A stretch of DNA of 64,000 nt, taken from assembly GCA_005402585.1 (NCBI GenBank), contig BIFP01000068.1, positions 62,001-126,000 of the forward strand, given 5' to 3'. Made by a program: the position numbers and the translations under genes. The stretch is from Micromonosporaceae bacterium KJ-029. GTDB taxonomy: Bacteria; Actinomycetota; Actinomycetes; Mycobacteriales; Micromonosporaceae. How positions within the stretch are numbered: position 1 is the first letter of the stretch; each line of letters opens with the position of its first letter. Under the pieces are notes generated by a model. That model saw nothing but the letters and a program-made list of their open reading frames with translations, was not told the origin of the DNA and did no database searches. Of the stretch, positions 8,228 to 17,102 are shown one piece after another.

Positions 8228-9355
8228 GTGGCTGACGCACCGACCATCCGGATTCCCGACGAGATCAAGCCCGCCGACGGCCGATTCGGCTGCGGGCCGT
8301 CCAAGGTCCGTCCGGCCGCGGTATCCGCGCTCGCCGAGGTGGCGACCAGCTACCTGGGCACCTCGCACCGGCAGAAGACCGTCCGCGACCAGGTGGCGCG
8401 GCTGCGCTCCGGCATCGCCGAGTTCTTCTCCATCCCCGAGGGCTACGAGGTGATCATCGGCAACGGTGGCACCACCGCCTTCTGGGAGGTCGCCACGTTC
8501 GGCCTGGTCCGCGACCGGGCCCAGTTCGCCAGCTTCGGCGAGTTCGGTGCCAAGTTCGCCAAGTCCGTCAAGGACGCGCCGTTCCTGGGCGAGCCGACGA
8601 TCCGCAAGTCGGACGCGGGCAGCGCGCCGACCCTGGCCGCCGAGGCCGGTGTGGATGTCTACGCCACCCCGCACAACGAGACCTCGACCGGCGTGGCGGT
8701 GCCGATCAGCCGGGTGGCCGGCGCCGACCCGGGCTCGCTGCTGCTGGTCGACGCCACGTCCGGCGCCGGCGGGCTGGAGGTCAACGTCGGCGAGACCGAC
8801 GTGTACTACTTCGCTCCGCAGAAGTGCTTCGGCTCCGACGGCGGGCTCTGGCTGGCCCTGATGTCGCCGGCCGCGCTGGAGCGGGCCGCCGAGATCAAGG
8901 CGTCCGGCCGGTACATCCCGGCCTTCCTCGACCTGGTCACCGCGATCGACAACTCGCGGCTGGAGCAGACGTACAACACCCCGGCGCTGGCCACCATCTT
9001 CCTCGCCGCCGAGCAGACCGACTGGATGAACTCCCAGGGCGGGCTGGCGTGGGCGGCCAAGCGCACGGCCGAGAGCGCCGCGACCGTGTACGGCTGGGCC
9101 GAGCGCTCCTCCGTCGCCACCCCGTTCGTCACCGACCCGGCGCTGCGCTCCAACGTGGTCGCCACCATCGACTTCGCCGACGGGGTGGACGCCACCGCGA
9201 TCGCCAAGGCGCTGCGCGCCAACGGCATCGTGGACACCGAGCCGTACCGCAAGCTGGGCCGCAACCAGCTGCGGGTCGCGCTGTTCCCGGCCGTCGAGCC
9301 CGCCGACGTGGAAAAGCTGACCGCGTCCATCGACTACGTCGTCGAGCGGCTCTGA
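8228..9355 (+). CDS. serC: Phosphoserine aminotransferase
   Basis: 375-residue PLP enzyme of serine biosynthesis, converting 3-phosphohydroxypyruvate to phosphoserine with glutamate. The N-terminal DGRFGCGPSKVRP and SHRQKTV blocks and the PLP-lysine segment YFAPQKCFGSDGG identify the actinobacterial SerC type. The GTG at 8228 is chosen because homologous proteins begin just before the IPDEIKPADGRFG segment; the longer open frame upstream (to 8009) is not protein-like. A GGAAGG lies about 11 nt upstream. A strong hairpin follows the stop. Confidence 0.93.
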   Translation: MADAPTIRIPDEIKPADGRFGCGPSKVRPAAVSALAEVATSYLGTSHRQKTVRDQVARLRSGIAEFFSIPEGYEVIIGNGGTTAFWEVATFGLVRDRAQFASFGEFGAKFAKSVKDAPFLGEPTIRKSDAGSAPTLAAEAGVDVYATPHNETSTGVAVPISRVAGADPGSLLLVDATSGAGGLEVNVGETDVYYFAPQKCFGSDGGLWLALMSPAALERAAEIKASGRYIPAFLDLVTAIDNSRLEQTYNTPALATIFLAAEQTDWMNSQGGLAWAAKRTAESAATVYGWAERSSVATPFVTDPALRSNVVATIDFADGVDATAIAKALRANGIVDTEPYRKLGRNQLRVALFPAVEPADVEKLTASIDYVVERL

Positions 9356-9375
9356 ACGGTCCTGCCGTAGCGTCA

Positions 9376-9410
9376 CGGGCCCGGCCGACCCAGTGGGGTC
9401 GCCGGGCCCG
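9376..9410 (+). terminator. Hairpin terminator after serC
   Basis: CGGGCCCGGC-CGACCC at 9376-9391 pairs with GGGTCGCCGGGCCCG at 9396-9410 with one bulged C and a 4-nt loop. It lies 20 bp after the serC stop. There is no T-run, as is usual in high-GC actinobacteria. Confidence 0.65.
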
Positions 9411-9648
9411 CGCCGTAGCCGGCGACGGACGGGCCCGAGCCCGCCTCCGGGCTGCGACCAACGCCACTGTCGACCTTTGCGACTGACCCACCGCACAGCG
9501 CCCACCAGCGGCGAATCAGGCTGCTCAGCTCGACCTACCCGGGCGTGGCGTCTCCCACCGGGCCCCGGATGGGCGTACCGTGGTGCCCAACGCCCCGGGT
9601 GGCCGGCTCGTGGGCGTACGGCCAGCGAGGCGGGACGGAGGCAACGCG

Positions 9649-10731
9649 ATGCGCCCAGTACGCTTCGTCGCCCTCTCCGAGGACGGCCAGGCTCTGGTGC
9701 TCGCCGACGAGGTCGGGCGACTGCTCGCCCTGCCCATCGACGAGCGCGTCACTGTCGCAATGCACGCCGAGCCGGGTGCACCCGCCCTCGCGGTGGCACC
9801 GACCACTGCCGACCCGGTGCCGTCACTGTCCCCTCGGGACATCCAGGCCCGGATCCGCTCCGGCGAGTCCGCCGAGGACGTGGCCCGGATCGCCGGGGTC
9901 CCGGTCGACCGGGTGCTCCGCTACGCCGGGCCGGTGCTGCAGGAGCGGGCGATGCTCGCCCAGCACGCCCGGCGTACCCGACTCAAGGGCGCCGAGAAGC
10001 CGACGCCGCTCGCCGAGGTGGTCAACGGCCGGCTCGCGCAGCACGGGATCGACACCGAGAAGATCTCCTGGGACGCGTGGCGCCGCGACGACGGCACCTG
10101 GCGGATCGTCGCCACCTGGCCGTCCGGCAAGGCCACCGCGCAGGCGGTCTGGGATCTGGACAAGACACGGCAGTCGGTGGCCCCGCACGACGACATGGCG
10201 CAGTACCTGTGCGCCGAGCGCCCGACGCCGATCCTCGGCCAAGAGCCGGCACCGGAGCGGGGCGGCCACGCGCTGCCCGGCCCGTCGCGCGGCGAGCCGA
10301 GCCGGGGCGGGCATGGCCTGCCCGCACCCACCGAGTCGACCCGATCGGGTCGTGACCCGATCCGGGCCGGCCGGGACGCCCTGCTCGCCTCGCTCGACCG
10401 TCCGCTCGGCTCGTCCTCGGGCCGCGGTCTCGAGCCCCGCTCGCCGGCCGCGCTGGCCGGTGGGCAGGACTCGCCCCGGCAGCGGCCGGTCAGCGGCGGT
10501 GCGGCGGCGCTGCTCGGCGGTGGCCAGGGCTCGGCCTTCGACGACGACTCGGACGCGCCGAAGGAGGTCCCGGCCGTGCCGTCGCTGGCCGTGCTGCGGC
10601 CCCGTCGCACGAACGCGCCGGCCGGCGCCAGCACTGAGTCGACCGACGCCAGCGGCAAGCCGCGTAAGCGCCTGCCCAGCTGGGACGACGTCCTCTTCGG
10701 CAGCGGGCCGGCCGCCCGCGAGTCCTCCTGA
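9649..10731 (+). CDS. sepH: Septation protein SepH
   Basis: 360 residues. The first roughly 170 form the DUF3071/SepH domain: MRPVRFVALSEDGQALVLADE, then a helix-turn-helix-like stretch (SPRDIQARIRSGESAEDVARIAGVPVDRV). The rest is a low-complexity, Gly/Pro/Arg-rich linker ending in a conserved KRLPSWDDVLFG tail. SepH stimulates FtsZ assembly at division septa in Streptomyces and relatives. The start is the ATG at 9649 with GGAGG upstream. Its tail lies 8 bp from the convergent ABC permease stop. The serC-sepH order is also seen in mycobacteria. Confidence 0.92.
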   Translation: MRPVRFVALSEDGQALVLADEVGRLLALPIDERVTVAMHAEPGAPALAVAPTTADPVPSLSPRDIQARIRSGESAEDVARIAGVPVDRVLRYAGPVLQERAMLAQHARRTRLKGAEKPTPLAEVVNGRLAQHGIDTEKISWDAWRRDDGTWRIVATWPSGKATAQAVWDLDKTRQSVAPHDDMAQYLCAERPTPILGQEPAPERGGHALPGPSRGEPSRGGHGLPAPTESTRSGRDPIRAGRDALLASLDRPLGSSSGRGLEPRSPAALAGGQDSPRQRPVSGGAAALLGGGQGSAFDDDSDAPKEVPAVPSLAVLRPRRTNAPAGASTESTDASGKPRKRLPSWDDVLFGSGPAARESS

Positions 10732-10739
10732 CCCGCCCG

Positions 10740-13121
10740 CTACACCGCCGGCCCGTAGCTCCGGCCGGCGGGTAGCAGGCTGGCGACGACCGCCAACCCC
10801 AGGCAGAGTGCCACCACCGCCGCCCCGGCCGGCCACGGTACGACCAGGTCGACGTCCGCCCCGGCCTGTTCGGCCAGCGCGCCCACCGAGCCGAGCAGGG
10901 CGAGCAGCGCCACCAGCCCACCGAGCAGGGCGCCGATAGACACCACCAGCGCCGACTCCGCCGCCAGGGCGAGCAGCACCTGTCGGCGGGTCGCTCCGGC
11001 CAGTCGCAACACCCTCAGGTCCCGGCTCCGCGTCACGGTGGCCAGTGCGAGCGTGCTGGCCACCGCCAACGCGCCGTACCCGGCGGAGACCCCGACGAGC
11101 AGGAGCGTGGCCAACCAGACCAACCGGTCCTCCTCGGCGTCTGCACGGGCCGCGTAGGTGGCGACGTCGACCACCTCCGCTCCGGGTGGCGCTGCCTCCG
11201 GCGCTCGACCGGTCACCATCACCGCCGAGGAGAGCGCGGACGGATCCCGTTGCCGGACCAGGTTCCGGTCCAGCAGCAAGTCACCGGGGACGACGCCGTC
11301 GGCGACCACCGCCACCACCCGTAGCCGGGTCGGCTGGCCGTCGGCGAAGGTCACCGGCACGGTATCCCCCGTCGACCAGCCGAAGCTCTCCGCCGTGGCG
11401 CGGGTGACCGCCATCGTGTCCGGGTTGGACAGGTCGGCGATGGTGCCCGACAGCACCGACAGTCGGCGCGCCACGGAGCCGAGTAGCTCGGGATCGGTGC
11501 CCACTGCGGTACGAACCGTGTCGGCCAGGTACGCCTCGGTGCCGGTCAGCGCCAGACCGTCTACCGTGGCCACGGCGGCGTCGGTCAGCCCCGGTGTGCC
11601 GTCCGGCATCAGCACCGCCCCGGCCTGGATGGACGCATCCCGGGCGGCGGCGTACGCCCCGGTGGTGGTCTGCACATTGCCGAGAATGAAGACCGCGAAG
11701 GCGACCGTCAGCAGCACCGGCGCGGCGGTCGAGGCGGTGCGTCGCGTGGCCGCCCCGGCGCTGGCCCGGACCACCTCGCCGAGCACTCCGGGCAGGACCC
11801 GACCGAACGCCCGGACCAGGGCCGGCACCACCGCCGGACCGAGCAGGGTCGCCGCGACGACCAGGGCCATCGTGCCGAGCAGCGCGGCCGACGACAGGTC
11901 GGCCAGGTCGTCCGTGGCCAGCGCCGCCAGCCCGGCGCCGCCAGCGGCGGCCGCCGCCAGCAATCCGGCCACCCAGCGGGTACGGGTCATCGGGCGCTGT
12001 TCCACCTCGGCGGCGCGCAGCGCCTCGAGGGGGCGGAACCGTCCGGCCCGGCGGGCCGCCGCGCCAGCGCCGAGCAGCGCCACCACCGGCCCCACCGTGA
12101 GTCCCGCGAGCAGCGGCCAGACGCGCCAGCGGACCTCGAAGCCGGGCGGCAGGAAACCGGCGTCCACCAGCAGGTTCCCGAGCGGTACGGCAGCCACCGC
12201 GCCGAGCAGCACCCCACCCAGCGCGGCCGGCACCCCGACGATCAGCGCCTCCCGGTACACCGTCCGGCGTACCTGACGGGGCGTCGCACCGACGGCGCGG
12301 AGCAGGCCGAGTTGCCGCCGCCGCTGGTTGACCGTGAAGGCGAAGGTGGTGGCGACCACGAAGACGCAGGCGAAGGTGGCCAGCGCGGACATGCCGGTGA
12401 GCACCTGAGTGCCGATCCACCGGGTGCGGGCGTCGGCCCGGGATTCGAGCGCCCCCCGCTCCGCCCCGGCCAGGACGGTGCCGGCGCTGCCGACGGTGGC
12501 GGTCACCGCGCCGACGTCCGGGCCTCCGAGCAGGCCGATCGCACGTATCCCGGGAGCCAGTCGGTGGGCGGCGGTATCCGAGACGTACAGCGCGGGGGCG
12601 TCGACCAGGCCGGTGACCCGCCAGCTCGCCGGCCCGGTCGCGGTGAGCACGGTGAGTTCACCTCCGACCGGTACGCCGAGCGCCCGGTCAACGACCACCT
12701 CCCGGTCCCGTACCGGCGGACCACCGGCGACGAGCTGGTACGGAGCCAGCGCGGCGCTGGCCCAGCCCTGTCCCTCGGTCGGCTCGGGCACCGCCCGTCC
12801 GTCCCGTACCGGCTGGGCGTAGAAGGTTCGGTCCGGCACCGCTGCCGTCACTCCGTCCACCATCGCCAGCCGCTGCGCCAGGGCCTCCGCCTCCCCAGCC
12901 GACCAGGGTCTCGGTTCGGGAAACGGGTTGCCGTGAGGGGTCACGTCGGGGCTGCGTACCACGAGCGCCGTCCCGGCGAACCGGTCCGGCACGCGGGGCG
13001 TACCGGAGGCGAACAGCAGCAGGCTCGCCGCGACGATGGCGGTGCCGAGCAGCACCGGCAGGACGCCACCGAGCCGTTCCCGGGTCAATCGGGCGGCGGC
13101 GCGGCGCAGCGCGGTCAGCAT
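10740..13121 (-). CDS. FtsX-like ABC transporter permease
   Basis: 793 residues of the FtsX/MacB permease type. A membrane segment lies near the N-terminus (VLPVLLGTAIVAASLLLFAS), a large extracytoplasmic region follows, a FtsX core (ATTFAFTVNQRRRQLGLLRA, then paired helices) is in the middle, and a second FtsX repeat is at the C-terminus. The ATG at 13121 overlaps the ATPase stop by 7 bp, so the very long open frame upstream is an artefact of overlap. Such exporters carry lipids, peptides or antibiotics; the divergent two-component system suggests stress- or antibiotic-inducible expression (inference). Confidence 0.9.
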   Translation of the reverse strand: MLTALRRAAARLTRERLGGVLPVLLGTAIVAASLLLFASGTPRVPDRFAGTALVVRSPDVTPHGNPFPEPRPWSAGEAEALAQRLAMVDGVTAAVPDRTFYAQPVRDGRAVPEPTEGQGWASAALAPYQLVAGGPPVRDREVVVDRALGVPVGGELTVLTATGPASWRVTGLVDAPALYVSDTAAHRLAPGIRAIGLLGGPDVGAVTATVGSAGTVLAGAERGALESRADARTRWIGTQVLTGMSALATFACVFVVATTFAFTVNQRRRQLGLLRAVGATPRQVRRTVYREALIVGVPAALGGVLLGAVAAVPLGNLLVDAGFLPPGFEVRWRVWPLLAGLTVGPVVALLGAGAAARRAGRFRPLEALRAAEVEQRPMTRTRWVAGLLAAAAAGGAGLAALATDDLADLSSAALLGTMALVVAATLLGPAVVPALVRAFGRVLPGVLGEVVRASAGAATRRTASTAAPVLLTVAFAVFILGNVQTTTGAYAAARDASIQAGAVLMPDGTPGLTDAAVATVDGLALTGTEAYLADTVRTAVGTDPELLGSVARRLSVLSGTIADLSNPDTMAVTRATAESFGWSTGDTVPVTFADGQPTRLRVVAVVADGVVPGDLLLDRNLVRQRDPSALSSAVMVTGRAPEAAPPGAEVVDVATYAARADAEEDRLVWLATLLLVGVSAGYGALAVASTLALATVTRSRDLRVLRLAGATRRQVLLALAAESALVVSIGALLGGLVALLALLGSVGALAEQAGADVDLVVPWPAGAAVVALCLGLAVVASLLPAGRSYGPAV

Positions 13122-13849
13122 GTCGGCTCCAGCGCCGCCAGCCGGGCGACGATCGACTCGGCGCTCACCCCGGTGAGCCGGTCGACCAGCCGGCCGTCGG
13201 CGAGCACCAGGATCTCGTTGGCGACCGCCGCTGCCAGCGGGTCGTGGGTGACCATGACGACGGTCTGCCGGTGTTCGTCGACGAGCGTACGCAGCAGATC
13301 GAGCACCTGCCGGGAAGACTGGCTGTCCAGGGCGCCGGTCGGTTCGTCGGCGAACAGGACGGCGGGTCGGTTGAACAGGGCGCGGGCGATCGCCACCCGC
13401 TGCTGCTGGCCCCCGGAGAGTTCGCTCGGCCGGTGGCCGGCCCGGTCGGCGAGGCCTACCTCGGCGAGCGCGGCGGCGATCTCCCCAGCGCTCGTACGTC
13501 GGCCGGCCAGCCGGGCCGGCAGCGCCACGTTCTGCCCGGCGGTCAGCGAGGAGACCAGGTTGAACTCCTGGAACACGAACCCGACCCGATCCCGGCGCAG
13601 CCGGGTCAGCCCCGTCTCGTCCAGGCTGCCCAGGTCTTTGCCGGCGATCGCGACCCGGCCTCCGGTGGGACGGTCCAGCCCGGCCGCGCAGTGCAGCAGG
13701 GTGGACTTGCCCGAGCCGGACGGGCCCATGATCGCCGTGAAGGTCGCCGGCGGGAAGTCCACCGTGACCCCGGCCAGGGCGAGCACCCGGCGTTCCCCGG
13801 TGCCGTACACCATCCGCAGGTCGCGGAGGGAAACTGTGGCTGTTGTCAT
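13115..13849 (-). CDS. ABC transporter ATP-binding protein (MacB/LolD type)
   Basis: About 244 residues with a complete ATPase: Walker A GPSGSGKST, Q-loop VFQEFNLV, signature LSGGQQQRVAIARAL, Walker B VLFADEPTGALD and the H-loop VTHDP. The type matches the FtsX permease immediately downstream, with which it overlaps by 7 bp. Two ATGs (13858 and 13849) are possible; the second is chosen because SLRDLRMVYG follows closely. The palindrome at 13953-13970 lies about 100 bp upstream in the divergent region. Confidence 0.92.
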   Translation of the reverse strand: MTTATVSLRDLRMVYGTGERRVLALAGVTVDFPPATFTAIMGPSGSGKSTLLHCAAGLDRPTGGRVAIAGKDLGSLDETGLTRLRRDRVGFVFQEFNLVSSLTAGQNVALPARLAGRRTSAGEIAAALAEVGLADRAGHRPSELSGGQQQRVAIARALFNRPAVLFADEPTGALDSQSSRQVLDLLRTLVDEHRQTVVMVTHDPLAAAVANEILVLADGRLVDRLTGVSAESIVARLAALEPTC

Positions 13850-13952
13850 GGCAGACATGATCGTCGCGACGGGCCGGAAACGCGTCAGGCTGGAATGGAC
13901 ACTTTGCCTCGTACCCGGGGTGGAGTCGGCCGTCCCGATCCGACCTGGGAAT

Positions 13953-13970
13953 GTCCGACCCGGGTCGGAC
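13953..13970. promoter_or_regulatory. 18-bp perfect palindrome in the ABC / two-component divergent region
   Basis: GTCCGACCCGGGTCGGAC is a perfect 9+9 palindrome. A partial copy of its half (CCGACCTGGG, 13940-13949) lies 15 bp upstream. It sits between the exporter operon (minus) and the histidine kinase (plus), 22 bp before the kinase -10 box. It is the natural candidate binding site for the adjacent NarL-type response regulator (inference). Confidence 0.6.
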
Positions 13971-13991
13971 GCGTGGTGGCGGCCGGGTCAC

Positions 13992-14005
13992 TACAGTCGA
14001 CGGCG
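13992..14005 (+). promoter_or_regulatory. Leaderless promoter of the histidine kinase
   Basis: TACAGT at 13992-13997 is followed by exactly 7 nt and then the GTG at 14005, the geometry of a leaderless actinobacterial transcript. This decides the GTG start over the in-frame ATG at 13951, which lies within the operator region. No good -35 was seen, so an activator may be required. Confidence 0.55.
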
Positions 14006-15171
14006 TGACCGCCGTCGCGTCGCCACTGCTGATGGGCCGCCTCGGCCGTACCGGCCTGTTCCTGGGCGACCTGCTGCTGGCCGGTACGGCCGCCGGGTTC
14101 GGCTGGTACGCGGCCCTGGAGGTCCCGGTCCCGCCGGCCGGCGGGCTGCACGAGCCGCCGTGGCAGTCGGCGCTGGTCGGGCTGGCCCTCGGTGCTCCGG
14201 TGGCGTTGCGCCGGTACCGTCCCTGGTTCGCCATGGCCGCGGTGCTCGTCGTGACGGCGTTCAGCCTGGTCACCGGAGTGATCCCGGACTACGCGGCAAC
14301 GGCTCCGTTGGTCGCGGTGGGGGCCGTGCTCTACTCGGTCGCCGTGGCCGAGTCGACCCGTCGGTCCGCCGGAGCCCTGGCCGGCTGCGTCGCGGTGATC
14401 GGGGTGGCGATGGTGCTGGTGGCCAGGTCACCCGTTGGCCCCGGCGCGGTGGGTGGGGTGTTCGTCGCGCTGGTGCTCGGTGCCACCTGGGCGATCGGCT
14501 GGACGGTCCGAGAGCGACGCGTCTGGGCGCGGCGGGCCGCGGAGCGGGTGACCGAGCAGGCAGTCCAGGACGAGCGGCTGCGGATCGCGCGGGAGGTGCA
14601 CGACATTGTCGCGCACGGCATGGGTCTGATCGCGGTACAGGCGGCGATCGCCAACCACGTGGCCGAGGAACGCCCGCAACAGGCCCGGGAGTCGTTGCGG
14701 GTGATCGAGTCCACCAGCCGGGGCGCGCTGTCCGAGCTGCGCCGGGTGCTCGGCACGCTACGCCCCGAGCCGGACCTGCAACCGGTGCCGGGCCTGGCCG
14801 ACCTGCCGGCGCTGGTCGACCGGACCAGGTCGGCGGGAGTGCCGGTGGAGCTGGCCGTGCACGGTACCGGTACACCACCGGAAGGCATGGGGCTGTCGGT
14901 GTTCCGGATCGTGCAGGAGTCGCTGACCAACGTCGTGAAGCACGCCGGTCCAGCCCGGTGCCGGGTCGAGGTGACGCTCGCCCCGGACGAGGTACGCGTC
15001 GAGGTCCGCGACGACGGGCAGTGGCCGGCCCGACTCCCGGTCCGGAGCGGTCAGGGCCTGGTAGGGATGCGCGAACGGGTGGCCCTCTACCAGGGCGGTT
15101 TCCACGCCGGCCCCGGCGACCAGGGCGGATGGACGGTCCGGGCCACCCTTCCCCTGGGGCGGACCGAGTGA
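14005..15171 (+). CDS. Sensor histidine kinase (NarL/DesK-type, HisKA_3)
   Basis: 388 residues. The N-terminal half has several membrane segments (about residues 8-150) with almost no external loop, as in intramembrane-sensing kinases. The HisKA_3 dimerisation domain carries the phosphoacceptor His in REVHDIVAHGMGLIAVQ. The HATPase domain has FRIVQESLTNVVKHA (N-box) and a QGLVGMRERV G-box. It phosphorylates the adjacent regulator, whose GTG overlaps this stop by 4 bp. It is divergent from the ABC exporter; such pairs often sense antibiotics or cell-wall damage (inference). Confidence 0.9.
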   Translation: MTAVASPLLMGRLGRTGLFLGDLLLAGTAAGFGWYAALEVPVPPAGGLHEPPWQSALVGLALGAPVALRRYRPWFAMAAVLVVTAFSLVTGVIPDYAATAPLVAVGAVLYSVAVAESTRRSAGALAGCVAVIGVAMVLVARSPVGPGAVGGVFVALVLGATWAIGWTVRERRVWARRAAERVTEQAVQDERLRIAREVHDIVAHGMGLIAVQAAIANHVAEERPQQARESLRVIESTSRGALSELRRVLGTLRPEPDLQPVPGLADLPALVDRTRSAGVPVELAVHGTGTPPEGMGLSVFRIVQESLTNVVKHAGPARCRVEVTLAPDEVRVEVRDDGQWPARLPVRSGQGLVGMRERVALYQGGFHAGPGDQGGWTVRATLPLGRTE

Positions 15172-15836
15172 CTCCGGTGCGGGTGCTGGTCGTCGACGAT
15201 CAGGAGCTGCTGCGAACGAGCTTCCGGCTGCTGGTCGACCACACCGAGGGATTGACCGCGGTCGGCGAGGCCGGCACCGGAGCCGAGGCGGTCGCCATGG
15301 CCCGGCAGCAACGGCCGGACGTCGTACTGATGGACGTTCGGATGCCCCGGATGGACGGCATCGAGGCGACCCGGCACATCTGCGAGTCGCCGGAGACGGC
15401 AGCGACTCGGGTGCTCATCCTGACCATGTTCGACCTCGACGAGTACGTCTACGGTGCGTTACGGGCCGGGGCGAGCGGCTTCCTGCTCAAAGACACCGCC
15501 CCGACCGACCTGATCGCCGCGATCCGGGTGGTCTCCGACGGCGAGGCGCTGCTCGCCCCGAGCGTGACCCGGCGGCTCATCGCCGAGTTCACCCGCCGCC
15601 CCCGCCCGGGACAAGCCCCGTCCCGGGCGCTGCACGCGGTCACCCAGCGAGAGCGTGAGGTGCTCACCCTGATCGGGCGCGGGCTGTCCAACACCGAGAT
15701 CGCCGAGCAGTTGTGCCTGAGCATGGCCACGGTCAAGACACACGTCGGGCGGCTGTTGACCAAACTGCACGCCCGGGACCGGGCCCAGCTCGTGGTGGCG
15801 GCGTACGAGAGCGGCCTGGTCGTGGCCGCCACCTGA
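15168..15836 (+). CDS. Two-component response regulator, NarL/LuxR family
   Basis: 222 residues: a receiver domain with acidic pocket VVDDQE, phospho-Asp in VVLMDVRMPRMDG, conserved Thr (ILTMFD) and Lys (FLLKD), then a LuxR-type HTH with LTQREREVLTLIGRGLSNTE and MATVKTHVGRLLTKL. Translation is coupled to the kinase by GTGA. It probably binds the palindrome at 13953-13970 and controls the exporter and itself. It lies 44 bp from the convergent 2H-phosphoesterase gene. Confidence 0.92.
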   Translation: MTPVRVLVVDDQELLRTSFRLLVDHTEGLTAVGEAGTGAEAVAMARQQRPDVVLMDVRMPRMDGIEATRHICESPETAATRVLILTMFDLDEYVYGALRAGASGFLLKDTAPTDLIAAIRVVSDGEALLAPSVTRRLIAEFTRRPRPGQAPSRALHAVTQREREVLTLIGRGLSNTEIAEQLCLSMATVKTHVGRLLTKLHARDRAQLVVAAYESGLVVAAT

Positions 15837-15880
15837 GGTGGGCGGCGGGCACGGTCGAACGGCGCGGGGCCGGGTGTGTT

Positions 15881-16459
15881 CTACAGCGGCCAGGCCGCGA
15901 GGCGGTGGTGGGCCGGGCGGGGGCCGGGTTCGCTGTGGGTGAGTACCAGTTCCGTGGCTGACCATTCCGGGCCCTCGTAGTCCTGCAAGGCGGCAAGGTC
16001 GGCGTCGAGGTCGGCCGGTGGTAGCCGGTCGCCGGGGCGGGCGACCGTCAGGTGCGGGCGGAACGGCTTCTCGTCGTACGGCAGGCGGGCGTGGCGCAGC
16101 CGGGAACGGATCAGCCGGCTCAGGACCCGCAGCGCCTCGACGTCACCGCGTACGTCCACCCAGAGCACGGTGAACTGGCCCCGTCCGAACCGTCCGCCCC
16201 CGGCCAGCCGCAGTCGGGGTACGGCGGTACGGCCGTCGCGCGACCATTCGGCGGCAAGCCCCAGAGCGCTCTCCACCTCGACCAGCCGCCCGTCATCGAC
16301 GTCACCGAGGAAACCGAGGGTGAGGTGGGCCCGCGCCGGATCGGCCAGCCGGACGTTCGTCCCGGCGGCGCTGGCCGCGCCGAGCCGGAGCCCGGCCACC
16401 CGGGCGGTCAGGTGCTCGATCGCCTCGACCGGCGGGTGGATCGCGGTGAAGAGTCGCAC
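15881..16459 (-). CDS. 2H phosphoesterase / RNA 2',3'-cyclic phosphodiesterase (ThpR-like)
   Basis: 192 residues with the paired HxT signatures of the 2H superfamily: AHLTLGFLGDV and HLTVARPGDR, in the LigT/ThpR arrangement. ThpR enzymes open 2',3'-cyclic phosphates on RNA; older names call them 2'-5' RNA ligase. The GTG at 16459 starts directly before RLFTAIHPP, the usual N-terminus. It follows the small membrane protein gene by 16 bp and is probably cotranscribed from that gene's leaderless promoter. Confidence 0.85.
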   Translation of the reverse strand: MRLFTAIHPPVEAIEHLTARVAGLRLGAASAAGTNVRLADPARAHLTLGFLGDVDDGRLVEVESALGLAAEWSRDGRTAVPRLRLAGGGRFGRGQFTVLWVDVRGDVEALRVLSRLIRSRLRHARLPYDEKPFRPHLTVARPGDRLPPADLDADLAALQDYEGPEWSATELVLTHSEPGPRPAHHRLAAWPL

Positions 16460-16475
16460 CTGACGAGGGTCGCAG

Positions 16476-16985
16476 TCAGGGGTGACGCTCGCGTTGCCCG
16501 GGGCGGGTCGCCGGCAGCCGCAGACCGGCGGCGTCCAACTCACCCTCCACCCGGACCCGTTCGATCTCCCGGTCGACCCCGGTCAGCTCGGCCAGGTGCT
16601 CGGTGATGCCCAGCGCCCGACAGGCCAGCCGGAGCCGCTCGTCGTACGCGTCGAGCACGCTGCTGTGCCACACCACCGCCGGCCCCACTCCGCCGACCCG
16701 CTCGCGACGCAGGCAGCGCAGGTCGGCGGCGAGCTGCTCCAGGGGACGCCGGTCGGCCCGGTCGAGGGCGTCGAGGTCGGCCCGACTGGCGAGCCCGTCG
16801 GCGCCGATCGCCTGGTCCAGCCGGGCGATCAGGCGCCGCTCCCGCCGACGGTCCCGCCATTCGGCGTATCCGCAGGTCAGCCGGTCGAGTACCTCGTCGG
16901 CACAGACCACCAGCGCGATCAGCACCGGCAGGAAGACCACGGCGGCCAGCGCGACGGCGAGCAGCAGTAAGCGAATGACCTCCAC
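16476..16985 (-). CDS. Membrane-anchored protein of unknown function, 169 residues
   Basis: A single N-terminal membrane segment (residues 4-28, LLLLAVALAAVVFLPVLIALVV) precedes a charged, helical cytoplasmic domain rich in Arg, Asp and Glu (CGYAEWRDRRRERRLIARLD, then ADLRCLRRERVGGVGPAVVWHSSVLDAYD). I recognise no family; it looks like a conserved Micromonosporaceae hypothetical. The GTG at 16985 is fixed by a TAGCTT box 6 nt upstream, a leaderless arrangement. It heads a two-gene unit with the 2H phosphoesterase. Confidence 0.65.
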   Translation of the reverse strand: MEVIRLLLLAVALAAVVFLPVLIALVVCADEVLDRLTCGYAEWRDRRRERRLIARLDQAIGADGLASRADLDALDRADRRPLEQLAADLRCLRRERVGGVGPAVVWHSSVLDAYDERLRLACRALGITEHLAELTGVDREIERVRVEGELDAAGLRLPATRPGQRERHP

Positions 16986-16991
16986 TCATCG

Positions 16992-16997
16992 AAGCTA
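16992..16997 (-). promoter_or_regulatory. -10 box (TAGCTT) of a leaderless gene
   Basis: On the minus strand TAGCTT is followed by CGATGA and then the GTG at 16985. The same hexamer is placed 6-7 nt before the starts at 27331 and 51769. Confidence 0.5.
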
Positions 16998-17102
16998 AGC
17001 CGCTACGCAGCGTCACGTACTCGGTTTCCGGCATCCGGACCGCGACCCGGAGTCCGGGTCAGGGCCGCGACCCCCCAGGGGCCGGCCCCGCCGGGCCTCG
17101 GC

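Noticed and set aside
10740..14273. 1177-residue open frame on the minus strand
   Set aside because: It is the ABC permease gene plus a non-coding extension through the ATPase and kinase region in another frame. The ATG at 13121 overlapping the ATPase stop is the real start.
12312..15836. 1174-residue open frame on the plus strand
   Set aside because: Only the last 222 residues are a protein (response regulator). The rest is antisense or out of frame to the ABC and kinase genes and has low-complexity composition.
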